NCBI GenBank assembly: GCA_022561055.1
Contig: JADFRY010000011.1
Location: 1 to 32,866 of the forward strand
Length of the DNA stretch: 32,866 nucleotides
Direction of reading: 5' to 3'
Origin: Nanobdellota archaeon
GTDB lineage: Archaea; Nanobdellota; Nanobdellia; Pacearchaeales; GW2011-AR1
In this document: piece after piece, positions 15,330 to 23,479 of the stretch
Numbering within the stretch: the stretch's first letter is position 1
Layout of the letters: each line of letters starts with the position of its first letter
Made by a program: the position numbers and the translations under genes
Notes under the pieces: generated by a model
Told to the model about the DNA's origin: nothing
Seen by the model: only the letters and a program-made list of their open reading frames with translations
Databases searched by the model: none

Positions 15330-16259
15330 TTAAGAAATTGCTTTCTTAAGTTCGCTTAAAGAAGAAGTTATTATTGTACCATATATTTCATCCAGTTTAG
15401 ATTTTCTAGCAAAATCTACAAATCTTTTTTCTCCAAAGAAAATATCGCAATATGAAACTCCCATTGTAAAACCAAACAAATCATATAAATCGTTGTCTTC
15501 AATTTTTTTATTAAAATCCCTATCTCTTCTATCTGCTAAAGAAAAATAACTATATGTTGCTGGAAGTTGTTGAAACAGATTTATCCAATCTTTTTCATCC
15601 ATATTCTCATTAATAAGAAAATCATTTGGAAGATTCATATTTTTATGGATAATTTCCATTTTTGGAAAAATCATGCCTCTAAAATAATTTGCCATAACTA
15701 CTTTATATTGCATAGTTTTATCTTTCATGGTTCTTTCTTTTCTACGCGCCTCTTCAAATCTCTCAGCCTCTTTTATAAAACTAGAACTTAGGTCTTTTCT
15801 TTCAGAAAGAAGCAATAACCTCATTGTTTCAACAGAATTAACTTTCTTAATCATTTCCTCTTTTTTCTCTTCAGACACATCTTCTTGTATTGTAGGATGA
15901 GCTCCGAGAAGATTTGAAATGCCCTGATTTATTATTCTAGATTTGATGTCAATATTTCCCTGTCCAATTTTATTCTGAAATAGAATAAAAATTTCCGATT
16001 CAATTACCCAATCATTAAAAGGAAATATAGAGTATCCTTTTGACAAATCCATCATAAAATTGATTAATTTTTCTCTTCTTTCCTTATTGCTTATCCTTCT
16101 TACCTCCAAAATATTAACTAAAGAGATAACAACCCTAAGATTTCCTTTATCAACCTCTTTCTTTATTTTTGAAGCTATCTCATACCACTCTCCCTTTCCA
16201 TTCTGCCATCCTCTAGCCAAATAAATCCATCCGTTCTGGTCTAAGTAGATATCTTTCAT
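15330..16259 (-). CDS. PIN-like domain protein (putative nuclease)
   Basis: 309 residues. The N-terminus IYLDQNGWIYLAR and VVISLVNILEVRRIS carry the first acidic residues expected of a PIN-like fold. The C-terminal part has DNDLYDLFGFTMGVSYCDI then FFGEKRFVDFARK, the usual late acidic positions and strand. The middle is a charged helical insertion. PIN-like proteins are Mg2+-dependent RNases, often in toxin or defence roles; without a partner antitoxin nearby, that role is inference. The gene faces the other genes of the inverted-repeat unit. Its start lies 66 bp from the right inverted repeat. Confidence 0.65.
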   Translation of the reverse strand: MKDIYLDQNGWIYLARGWQNGKGEWYEIASKIKKEVDKGNLRVVISLVNILEVRRISNKERREKLINFMMDLSKGYSIFPFNDWVIESEIFILFQNKIGQGNIDIKSRIINQGISNLLGAHPTIQEDVSEEKKEEMIKKVNSVETMRLLLLSERKDLSSSFIKEAERFEEARRKERTMKDKTMQYKVVMANYFRGMIFPKMEIIHKNMNLPNDFLINENMDEKDWINLFQQLPATYSYFSLADRRDRDFNKKIEDNDLYDLFGFTMGVSYCDIFFGEKRFVDFARKSKLDEIYGTIITSSLSELKKAIS

Positions 16260-16324
16260 AAAAGAAGTAGTGTATCGTAGATTTATAGGGTTTATTGTTC
16301 TAGGATTTTTTTTCTAAGAAAGCC

Positions 16325-16359
16325 TAAAAGCGTTGCCTTTTTTGGAGTTATATATAACC
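16325..16359 (-). repeat. 35-bp inverted repeat, right copy
   Basis: Perfect reverse complement of 13756-13790. Together they bound 2,534 bp carrying four genes. No transposase is present. Confidence 0.95.
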
Positions 16360-16376
16360 GGGCGTGATTTTATTTC
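16358..16376 (+). repeat. degenerate third copy of the tRNA-Ser(CGA) 3' end
   Basis: CCGGGCGTGATTTTATTT, directly abutting the right inverted repeat, aligns with the tRNA end plus flank CCGGGCGTTTTTATTT (13737-13752) with two or three changes. It suggests a former junction of an insertion at the tRNA. Confidence 0.5.
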
Positions 16377-16392
16377 TTAGAAAAGAAGAATA

Positions 16393-16662
16393 CTATTGAG
16401 AATCAGATATTAATCTCTGACTAATTGCATTCATTTGTGGAACATATTCATTATGCACTCTATCTGAAAAATCTTGAATCATTCCTTGTCTTTTTCTACA
16501 GAGATGTTTTGAAATTTGAATATATGCCGAAGCAATTCCTTCAACAGCAGCCATTTCATAATTACCATTAAAAGCATTATTTACAGCATCAATTGCTAAA
16601 CCTGCTGAGACTAAATGGCCAATTGTGCTTCCAGTTCCCAAAATTATTGATTCAAGTTTCAT
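16393..16662 (-). CDS. hypothetical small protein (89 aa)
   Basis: A glycine/alanine-rich, mildly hydrophobic N-terminal half (LGTGSTIGHLVSAGLAIDAV) could be a membrane-active or membrane-embedded segment. A charged C-terminal half (LCRKRQGMIQDFSDRVHNEY) follows. A TTTATAAAC box on the minus strand lies about 30 bp upstream of the ATG. No family recognised. It sits alone between the inverted-repeat unit and dnaJ; a small toxin or regulator is possible but not supported. Confidence 0.5.
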   Translation of the reverse strand: MKLESIILGTGSTIGHLVSAGLAIDAVNNAFNGNYEMAAVEGIASAYIQISKHLCRKRQGMIQDFSDRVHNEYVPQMNAISQRLISDSQ

Positions 16663-16998
16663 GTTGTAACAAAGGGATAAATAGAAGTTTATAAACCCGC
16701 CGAAATCTATTTGCCTAATAATATCTGCTCAAGTTTTAATTACAGGAGCGATGTATCCTTTTTCCTTAATATAATCACAATAATCTTACTTGTGTTTAAT
16801 GTATTTTACACAGTTATTTCTTAGCCTGTTTCCATAATTTACTAAAAACCTATTCTATCCTATAAATAATAATCTGGTTTTTTATTTAGAAATTAAGATA
16901 TACTTCTTTTCTGCCTACGTTCAAGAATATTATATACTCCGCCCGATTATATCTTTGAAACATTGCTACAATAAAATAAATATAACTATTCTCAATTC
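16663..16998. other. gene-free AT-rich spacer
   Basis: 336 bp without a supportable gene. On the minus strand, short open stretches such as DYCDYIKEKGYIAPVIKT hint at decayed coding sequence, but stops interrupt them and I cannot assign them. Confidence 0.4.
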
Positions 16999-18045
16999 TT
17001 AACTAGATTCTAACTCCATAAACAACTTCTTCTGTCTTCTACTCAATTTTTTAGGAGTTTTTACTTTAAGATTAATAAACTGGTCCCCTATTCGATAGGC
17101 ACTTACATTCTTAACCCCTCCTCCCCTCAATCTAAGTATAGTCCCAGATTCTGTCCCTGCAGGTATTTTAATTTTCGTAGATCCTGATAACGTAGGAACC
17201 GAAACCTTACAACCTAGAGCTGCTTGTGAAAAACTTATCGGAAATTCAAGATAGATATCATCGCCCTCTCTAGTAAAAAATTTGTGAGGTCTCACATTAA
17301 TAACGATTAACAAGTCTCCGTTTTCTCCGTATTTTATTGCATTTCCTTCCCCACCCACTCTTAAAATCTGTCCGTTATCAATTCCTTGAAGTATTCCAAT
17401 TTTTATTTTCTTTCTTTTACTAATAATTCCTTTCCCATTGCATTCCCTACATTTTTGTTTAGGAATATTTCCATCCCCCGCACATTTACTACAGATTATT
17501 GCCTGGCGAAAAATACCAAAATGAGTTTTTAGATTAACAGCAACTCTGCCTTCTCCATTACATTTATTGCATTTTTCTAGTCTCTTATCTTCTGCGCCAG
17601 TCCCTTCACACAAATCACACAAAATATTTCTTTTAATCTCAATCTCTTTCTCACACCCAAACGCAGCTTCTTCAAAATCAATTGTCAGCCCATACTGTAA
17701 GTCTTCTCCAAAATTACTTTCTCCTGAACCTCCAGAAAAACTACTCCCAAATAAGTCTCTAAGAATGCTTGAAATATCTGACCCTCTAAAAATATCTTCT
17801 TGGCTATATCTTTGATCAAATGCACCATGTCCTAAAGAATCATATTGCTTTCTTTTATCTTCATCACTTAAAATAGCATACGCTTCACTTATCTCTTTAA
17901 ATTTCTCTTCATATTCTTCTTTCTTTTCTTCAGGAGCTCTATCTGGATGATACTTCAAAGCTAGTTTTTTATAAACTTTTTTTATAGCATCTTTGCTGTC
18001 ACTTTTACTAACTCCTAAAACTCCATAATAATCTTTTTTACTCAT
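16999..18045 (-). CDS. dnaJ: chaperone DnaJ (Hsp40)
   Basis: 348 residues. J-domain with HPD at 33-35, a Gly/Phe/Ser-rich linker (about 85-115), and four zinc-finger repeats CxxCxGxG at 143-150, 159-166, 185-192 and 199-206. C-terminal client-binding domains follow. It stimulates the ATPase of DnaK and delivers unfolded clients. It is on the same strand as dnaK and grpE but about 7.2 kb away, with a restriction module and an HNH gene between. It has its own TTTATAACC box about 35 bp upstream, so it can be expressed independently. Confidence 0.96.
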   Translation of the reverse strand: MSKKDYYGVLGVSKSDSKDAIKKVYKKLALKYHPDRAPEEKKEEYEEKFKEISEAYAILSDEDKRKQYDSLGHGAFDQRYSQEDIFRGSDISSILRDLFGSSFSGGSGESNFGEDLQYGLTIDFEEAAFGCEKEIEIKRNILCDLCEGTGAEDKRLEKCNKCNGEGRVAVNLKTHFGIFRQAIICSKCAGDGNIPKQKCRECNGKGIISKRKKIKIGILQGIDNGQILRVGGEGNAIKYGENGDLLIVINVRPHKFFTREGDDIYLEFPISFSQAALGCKVSVPTLSGSTKIKIPAGTESGTILRLRGGGVKNVSAYRIGDQFINLKVKTPKKLSRRQKKLFMELESS

Positions 18046-18357
18046 ATGTCTTTATTATAAAAATTGGTTATAAAGCTATTTATTGGGATTTTTAGGGTTT
18101 TTGGCAAATTTGAGAATGGTGAGTGTATATTTTTGAAGAGCTAAATAATTGGGAGGGGTTTTTGGTTCTTTTATTAAAAGAAAATGGGCTTTTATTTCGG
18201 TTCTTTTCTGAAAAGAACAATATTCTCTAAAAATCTATTATTTCTTAGATATAGACGATATCAAACCATTATATTCCGTAATCATACGTATGATTACGTA
18301 TATTTTATAGAAAGCTATTTAAAGTAAAGCGATTATTCATTTTATAAGGGGATTAAT
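18046..18357. promoter_or_regulatory. divergent control region between dnaJ and the R-M module
   Basis: It holds the dnaJ promoter, the left direct repeat (18121-18185), a hairpin GTTCTTTT-CTG-AAAAGAAC (18200-18218) and a palindromic run TAATCATACGTATGATTA near 18279-18296 about 65 bp before the RHH gene, a plausible operator for it. A TATA-like CTATTTAAA at 18315-18323 and a ribosome-binding AAGGGG precede the ATG at 18358. Confidence 0.5.
18121..18185 (+). repeat. imperfect direct repeat left of the R-M module
   Basis: Shares with 23220-23278 the order GAGTGTATAT, GAAG, CTAAA and a TTCTTTTATTAAAAGAAAAT-like end. Similarity is partial (several substitutions and an indel). Confidence 0.55.
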
Positions 18358-18510
18358 ATGGAAAAACAAAAAGCAACACTTTTTGTGAATCAAATTGTAT
18401 ATCAAAAATATAAAGAGCTATGCAAAAAAGCAGGATGGATAGTTTCTAAACAGTTTGAGAACTTTATGATTCAAGAACTTGAGAAACATGGAGAGAGAAT
18501 CAGGGTGTAA
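18358..18510 (+). CDS. small ribbon-helix-helix-like protein, probable regulator of the R-M module
   Basis: 50 residues: a short strand (KATLFVNQIVYQKY) followed by two helices (YKELCKKAGWIVSKQFENFM, IQELEKHGE), the layout of ribbon-helix-helix DNA-binding proteins. AAGGGG upstream is a ribosome-binding site. The gene ends 5 bp before the methylase gene, so both are in one operon. R-M operons often start with a controller protein; an autoregulatory role here is inferred from position. The palindrome at about 18279-18296 is a candidate operator. Confidence 0.65.
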   Translation: MEKQKATLFVNQIVYQKYKELCKKAGWIVSKQFENFMIQELEKHGERIRV

Positions 18511-18515
18511 TAATC

Positions 18516-20438
18516 ATGACTAAAAATATCACAAAAAATCACGAAGTTGTAACAACAGAACAAGAAACAAAAGAAGGTTACATTAAAGACTATATTTCTA
18601 ATGATTGGGTTAAAGATAAACCAGAAGAACAAGTTAGACAAGCATATCTCAGAAAGTTAGTTGAAGATTATGGATATAATCGTAAAAATATCAAAACAGA
18701 GGTTTCTATTAAATCTGGGCAAACTGAAACCAAAAAACCTGCTGATATTGTTGTTTTTAACGGAAAGGGTTTTGATCCAGGCAGACATGCCTACATTATT
18801 ATAGAAGTCAAAAGGAAAGATAGGAAAGATGGAAAAGAGCAACTTGTTAGCTATGTAAATTCTACGACTTCTGAATTTGCGGTTTGGTTTAATGGAAAAG
18901 AAATTGCATATTATCAAAGATTTAGAGATCCTAAACATGAATTTATTGATATTCCAGATATTCCTAAAGCAGGAGAAAGTATTGACGATGTTGGTAAATA
19001 TTACAAAAAACAATTAACCCCTGCTTCTGAATTAAAGACCACTTTTGAAACAATCCATAATTATATTTATGCAAATGAGGGTTTTCTTAAAGATAAAGTT
19101 TTCAATGAAATGCTAAAAGTTATTTTTATTAAGTTAGTAGATGAAAAACTTCCTAACCCCAAATGTGATTTTAGAATTACTAAAACCGAAATGGAACAAT
19201 TAGAAAAAGGTGAAGGTAAAGAATTTATCGAAAGAATTGAAAAATTGTTTGGTGAAGTAATTAAAAGATACTCCGATGTATTTGGTTCTAATGAAAAATT
19301 AAATTTAAAGCCAGTAACATTAGGTTTTGTGATTTCTCAGCTACAAAAGTATTCATTAACATCCACTCCTGCCGACGTTAAGGGAACAGCATTCCAAACT
19401 TTTGTATATGCTCATCAAAGAGGGGACAGAGGAGAATTTTTTACACCTCATCCCATTTTGGATTTAGTTATAAATTTTCTTAATCCAAAAGAACATGACG
19501 ATTTGATAGACCCTGCCTGTGGCTCAGGTGGATTCTTGGTTTCAACTATGAACTACATCAGGGACAACATGAAAAATGCAAGACCAGATTTAGATAGTAA
19601 AGATATTGCTATTGCAATTAAGGATTATGCACGAGCACATATACATGGAATTGATTTTAACCCTGATTTAGCTAGAGTTACAAAAATGTATATGATACTT
19701 AACGATGATGGCCATACAGGCGTGTTTAGTGAAAATTCTTTGATTGACTGGGAAAGCTTAAACAATAGTTCATTAAAAGCACAAGCAGGTATTTTGAAAA
19801 GAGGATCATTTGATATTTTAATGACTAATCCGCCATTCGGAAGCAAGGGAAAAATTACCAGTAAAAAAATCCTTGAACAGTTTGATCTAGGATACATCTG
19901 GAAAAAAGATAAGGATGGAACTTTTAAAAAGCAAACCAAACTTCAAAATGGACAAGTTCCAGATATATTATTTATAGAAAGATGTCTGGATTTTTTAGAT
20001 GAAAATGGAAAAATGGCGATAGTTTTGCCTGATGGTGATCTAACTAATTCAACATTAGAATATGTACGTAATTATATAGATAAAAAAGTGAGAATAATTG
20101 CGGTTGTTTCTTTGCCACCTGATACATTTGCTCATAGCGGTGCAGGAGTTAAAGCTTCAGTTTTGTTTTTACAAAAACTTCCAGAAGAAAAACTGAAAGC
20201 ACTCAAAAAGAAGAACTATAGAATTTTCACAGCAGTCATCGAAAAGATAGGATATGATATAAGGGGGCGAATTTTATTCAAAAAAGATGAGAATGGCAAG
20301 ATTATAAAGAAAGAAGTTGAAGTTTTTAATCATGATGGTCATAAACAAAAACAAACTTTACCTGTAATTGATACGGACATTCCTGAAATTATAGAGAATT
20401 TTCACAAATTTATAAAGGGGGAAAATTTGGGCTGGTAG
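18516..20438 (+). CDS. type I-like DNA methyltransferase (HsdM) fused to an N-terminal HSDR_N-type nuclease domain
   Basis: 640 residues. N-terminal about 150 residues look like the R-subunit nuclease domain: PEEQVRQAYLRKLVEDYGY, PADIVVF (D77), IIIEVKRK (E97, K99) and EQLVSYVN with the QxxxY motif. Then an HsdM helical domain (LGFVISQLQKY, GTAFQTFVY, GEFFTPHPI) and an N6-adenine methylase with DPACGSGGF (about 332-340) and NPPF (about 438-441). No helicase/translocase (HsdR) gene is present. With the adjacent HsdS this resembles single-chain nuclease-methylase systems of the BcgI/type IIG kind rather than classical type I. It should methylate adenine in, and cut near, an HsdS-defined bipartite site. 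Confidence 0.88.
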   Translation: MTKNITKNHEVVTTEQETKEGYIKDYISNDWVKDKPEEQVRQAYLRKLVEDYGYNRKNIKTEVSIKSGQTETKKPADIVVFNGKGFDPGRHAYIIIEVKRKDRKDGKEQLVSYVNSTTSEFAVWFNGKEIAYYQRFRDPKHEFIDIPDIPKAGESIDDVGKYYKKQLTPASELKTTFETIHNYIYANEGFLKDKVFNEMLKVIFIKLVDEKLPNPKCDFRITKTEMEQLEKGEGKEFIERIEKLFGEVIKRYSDVFGSNEKLNLKPVTLGFVISQLQKYSLTSTPADVKGTAFQTFVYAHQRGDRGEFFTPHPILDLVINFLNPKEHDDLIDPACGSGGFLVSTMNYIRDNMKNARPDLDSKDIAIAIKDYARAHIHGIDFNPDLARVTKMYMILNDDGHTGVFSENSLIDWESLNNSSLKAQAGILKRGSFDILMTNPPFGSKGKITSKKILEQFDLGYIWKKDKDGTFKKQTKLQNGQVPDILFIERCLDFLDENGKMAIVLPDGDLTNSTLEYVRNYIDKKVRIIAVVSLPPDTFAHSGAGVKASVLFLQKLPEEKLKALKKKNYRIFTAVIEKIGYDIRGRILFKKDENGKIIKKEVEVFNHDGHKQKQTLPVIDTDIPEIIENFHKFIKGENLGW

Positions 20439-20443
20439 TTAAA

Positions 20444-21811
20444 ATGTCAATATCCATTACTCAATATGAAGAATTTAAAGAAAGTCTAAGATTTGATGCA
20501 GAGTATTACAAGAAAGAATATTTAGAAACTGAAGAAAAGTTAGAATCTCATAAGCATTTTACAATTTTATCAAAAGTGGCAATATCAAGTAAAAAAAGGT
20601 ATAACCCTATAAAAGAGCCACAAAATGAATTTTACTATGTTGAGATTGATGGAGTAAATTTGCAAAATGGTTTTTTCTCATATGAAAAATTAAAAAATTT
20701 TAAAGCACCATCAAGAGCAAGAAGATTATTAGAATTTGAAGATGTTTTTGTATCAACTGTTAGACCAAATAGGAATGCTGTGTCTATTTTTCTTAAAAAG
20801 GAAAAAAATTTTGTATGTTCTACTGGGTTTGCAGTGATAAAAAGCGAGAAAATAAACCCCTATTTTCTTTTTTCATATCTTAAAACTAAATATGCTATTA
20901 ATCAATTAGTAAGAAGAACTTCTGCTGCAATGTACCCTGCTGTGAATGAGACCGAAATTTTGAACCTAAAAATAATAAATCCCAAAAAGAATATTCAAGA
21001 GAAAGTTCAAAATAATATTTTGAAAGCACAAGAGTTAAAGAAAGTCGCAGAGGATAAGTATAAAGAGGCAGAAGTCATATTATACAAAGAATTGAAGTTA
21101 AACAATTTAAATATAAAAAAAAATAACGTAAGTATTATTGAATATAATGATTTCATTTCAGAAGATCGTTATGATGCACAATTTTTCTCATCAAGAAAAA
21201 TAAAAGATATTTTTGAAGATAAATTTGATATGAAATCTCTTAAATCATTGACTGAAAAAATTGATACCGGGCTGACTCCTGCAAAAGATGATTATTGGCA
21301 CAAAGGTAATCCAGTCTTAAAGATGGGTTGTTTAACGAATGAATGTATTGATTGGTCCAAAATAGAATTTGCTAATGATTCTTATTACATAAAATCAAGG
21401 AGATTTTGTATTCAAGAAAAAGATATACTTCTCACCTCTTCAGCTCATGCGTTGGAACATATTGCAAAGAAAGTTAATGTTGTGTTAAATATACCAGCAG
21501 AATATAAGAAAGATTTAGTTTTTGTTGGTGAATTAATGTTACTTAGGGTTAAAGAAAAATTGATTAATCCATTTTACTTGGCTCTTTTTTTAAAAACCCA
21601 TATAGGATATAAACTTCTTCAAAATTGTATAAGAGGGCAAACAGCACATATTTACCCTAAAGATGTAGAAGACATACATATTCCAGTCATTAATCCAAAA
21701 AAACAGGAAAAAATAAGCAAACTAATCGTTGAATCTCAAAAAGGAATGAAAGAAGCTACCGAACTAATCAAAAAATCAATTCAAGAAATAAATAAAATTA
21801 TTGAAAATTAA
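20444..21811 (+). CDS. hsdS: specificity subunit HsdS
   Basis: 455 residues with two target-recognition domains. Each ends in a helical conserved region: TRD1 before LRTSAAMYPAVNETEILNL-like sequence (residues about 163-185; seen as RRTSAAMYPAVNETEILNL), TRD2 before CIRGQTAHIYPKDVEDIHIP. Coiled-coil spacers (KVQNNILKAQELKKVAEDKY; the C-terminal KLIVESQKGMKEATELIKKS) set the distance between half-sites. It starts 5 bp after the methylase gene and overlaps the frame of the next gene only if a TTG start is used there. It determines the DNA sequence recognised by the nuclease-methylase. Confidence 0.92.
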   Translation: MSISITQYEEFKESLRFDAEYYKKEYLETEEKLESHKHFTILSKVAISSKKRYNPIKEPQNEFYYVEIDGVNLQNGFFSYEKLKNFKAPSRARRLLEFEDVFVSTVRPNRNAVSIFLKKEKNFVCSTGFAVIKSEKINPYFLFSYLKTKYAINQLVRRTSAAMYPAVNETEILNLKIINPKKNIQEKVQNNILKAQELKKVAEDKYKEAEVILYKELKLNNLNIKKNNVSIIEYNDFISEDRYDAQFFSSRKIKDIFEDKFDMKSLKSLTEKIDTGLTPAKDDYWHKGNPVLKMGCLTNECIDWSKIEFANDSYYIKSRRFCIQEKDILLTSSAHALEHIAKKVNVVLNIPAEYKKDLVFVGELMLLRVKEKLINPFYLALFLKTHIGYKLLQNCIRGQTAHIYPKDVEDIHIPVINPKKQEKISKLIVESQKGMKEATELIKKSIQEINKIIEN

Positions 21812-21836
21812 ATATACGGGAGGTCAATCAATTAAA

Positions 21837-23183
21837 ATGTGGGAATCATCAATATATAGGTTTGAGGAAGAAGTAACTGATAAAAAAGGAAAGATAGTAA
21901 AGAAGCCATTTTATATTAATGTAACATATTCTGGTCCCAGAAATCTTCCTGATCCTGGAAAAGCATTGAAAGCCGTATTCGATAAAATGACTCAGGGGTT
22001 AGTTCCTAAGGAAACGCATATTTTAGATGTTGGAGCTGCGAAGTTAAGAAATACGCTTTGGCTTTTAGAAAAAGGGTTTAATGTGTGGGCAGTTGAGTTT
22101 CCTGAATTAAGAGATAGACTAAAAGATGCTAAAGAAAAATGGAAAATGGCTGAAGGATACGATAACTTTCATAATGTCACATTTCCACAGGATTTTATTA
22201 AGTTAAACAAGAAATTTGATATAATTATATTAATAAATGAAATTAATGTTATGCCAATTCCATTAGAGAGATTTGCTATGCTTTCTTTATGTAGACAAAA
22301 GATCAAAGATAATGGAATGTTATTATGGCACCAATGGAGAGGTTATGCAATTGGCCAAGATAAATACAGTGAAGAAAATGAATTTATTGATGGATATTTG
22401 ATGGGACAAGGTCCAAACCATACATTTTATACAGAACATGAAAGGGATGAGAGTCATGAAATTTTATATTCTGTTGGTTTTGAATTTGATGAGAATATGA
22501 ATTTACATAAATTACCTGCAAATTCATGTTATTCTTACATCTTTAGACCCAGCCATATTAACATAATTAAAAATGCTCTTAATCTTAAAGAAATGATAAA
22601 AACAAAAAAAGATCCTAAAAAGATAATTAAAGATGTGGAAACTGTTACTGTTCTAGATTTATACATGAAAGAACTTGAGGACATAAAAAAAGGAAGAGAG
22701 GATGCCCATAGATATCATTTGTTAGCATCAAGGATATTTTTTGAAATTTTCAGAGAACAAATCAATAAACCAATAATTGAAAATGAGATTAATGAGGGAC
22801 GTGGACGGATTGATATTGTTCATAGAAATAGGAATAAAGAAGGCGTTTTTAAAAACTTGAAAGACCTGCGCGACATAAAATGTCCCGAGATAATGGTTGA
22901 ATGCAAAAATTATGAAAATGATCTCACCAATACAGAATACTCTCAATTAAGTGATCGTTTGATTCCTGCAAGAGGCATGTTGGGTTTTCTTTTATGTCGT
23001 AATAAAAAAGATGAAAGCAAAATAATTAAGCATTGTAGAGATAGACATAAAGGTGGAAGTAATAAGTATATTGTAGTTTTAGACGATGCTGATTTAATCA
23101 AACTTGCTGAATACAGAAAGAATGATAATATAGAAGCTATAAACAATTTTGTTGAAGATTTTGTAAAAAAAATAATTGATTAA
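21837..23183 (+). CDS. class I methyltransferase-like domain fused to a PD-(D/E)XK nuclease-like domain
   Basis: 448 residues from the ATG at 21837, chosen because GGGAGGT (21818-21824) is a ribosome-binding site before it; an in-frame TTG at 21801 overlaps hsdS. The N-terminal half has a SAM-binding-like motif ILDVGAAKLRNTLWLLEKGF then VWAVEFPE, but motif IV is FDIIILINEINVMP, not the NPPY/DPPY of amino-methylases. The C-terminal part has RIDIVHRNR and, about 35 residues on, IMVECKNYEND, an ECK signature of restriction-like nucleases. It is third in the R-M operon. It could be an accessory modification or restriction component. I do not recognise a named family for the whole protein. Confidence 0.68.
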   Translation: MWESSIYRFEEEVTDKKGKIVKKPFYINVTYSGPRNLPDPGKALKAVFDKMTQGLVPKETHILDVGAAKLRNTLWLLEKGFNVWAVEFPELRDRLKDAKEKWKMAEGYDNFHNVTFPQDFIKLNKKFDIIILINEINVMPIPLERFAMLSLCRQKIKDNGMLLWHQWRGYAIGQDKYSEENEFIDGYLMGQGPNHTFYTEHERDESHEILYSVGFEFDENMNLHKLPANSCYSYIFRPSHINIIKNALNLKEMIKTKKDPKKIIKDVETVTVLDLYMKELEDIKKGREDAHRYHLLASRIFFEIFREQINKPIIENEINEGRGRIDIVHRNRNKEGVFKNLKDLRDIKCPEIMVECKNYENDLTNTEYSQLSDRLIPARGMLGFLLCRNKKDESKIIKHCRDRHKGGSNKYIVVLDDADLIKLAEYRKNDNIEAINNFVEDFVKKIID

Positions 23184-23219
23184 GTTTTCTCACCCCTTCT
23201 AATAAATATCGACCGTAGG

Positions 23220-23278
23220 GAGTGTATATGTCCGAAGGACTAAACCACTCTCTTTTGTTTCTTTTTTTAAAAGAAAAT
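23220..23278 (+). repeat. imperfect direct repeat right of the R-M module
   Basis: Partner of 18121-18185. It includes a GTCC-GAA-GGAC hairpin and a TTTCTTTTTTTAAAAGAAAA end. It begins 37 bp after the last R-M gene, so the two repeats bracket the whole four-gene module. Confidence 0.55.
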
Positions 23279-23296
23279 AAGTAATCCAAAAATTGA

Positions 23297-23397
23297 ATAT
23301 AACGTCAGGGATATACGAAGTTTTTCTGGAACGAAGTGGAAGAAAAATTTGGGAGGGGGGCGAGCCCAAGCCCCGAACCGTATATCTCCTGTTATAC
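23297..23397. other. long imperfect stem-loop with attC-like layout
   Basis: Outer arms ATATAAC (23297-23303) and GTTATAC (23391-23397) pair with one mismatch. Short spacers follow, GTCAGG and TCCT, of which CAGG can pair with CCTG. Inner arms GATATACG (23310-23317) and CGTATATC (23379-23386) are exact complements. The interior holds two further stems (AAGTTTTTCT with AGAAAAATTT, and GGGGG with GCCCC). Arm-spacer-arm order, 101-bp length and the GTT core resemble integron attC sites, but the core deviates from GTTRRRY and no integron integrase is in the window. The interior is far more GC-rich than its surroundings. Confidence 0.5.
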
Positions 23398-23440
23398 GCC
23401 CCGACGACTGAAAGGAGGAGAGCGCAGCGTGGCTTTAGCG

Positions 23441-23479
23441 TTGGCTTGATGCTTTTTAAGATTAGAAAAGGCAAAAATT
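23441..23479 (+). repeat. imperfect terminal inverted repeat, left of the HNH gene
   Basis: TTGGCTTGATGCTT followed by GAAAAGGCAAAAATT. The same two blocks, in the same order, occur on the minus strand at 25157-25117 (one substitution, different spacer). A GTTATACG lies outside both copies (23391-23398 and minus 25168-25161). Confidence 0.7.
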
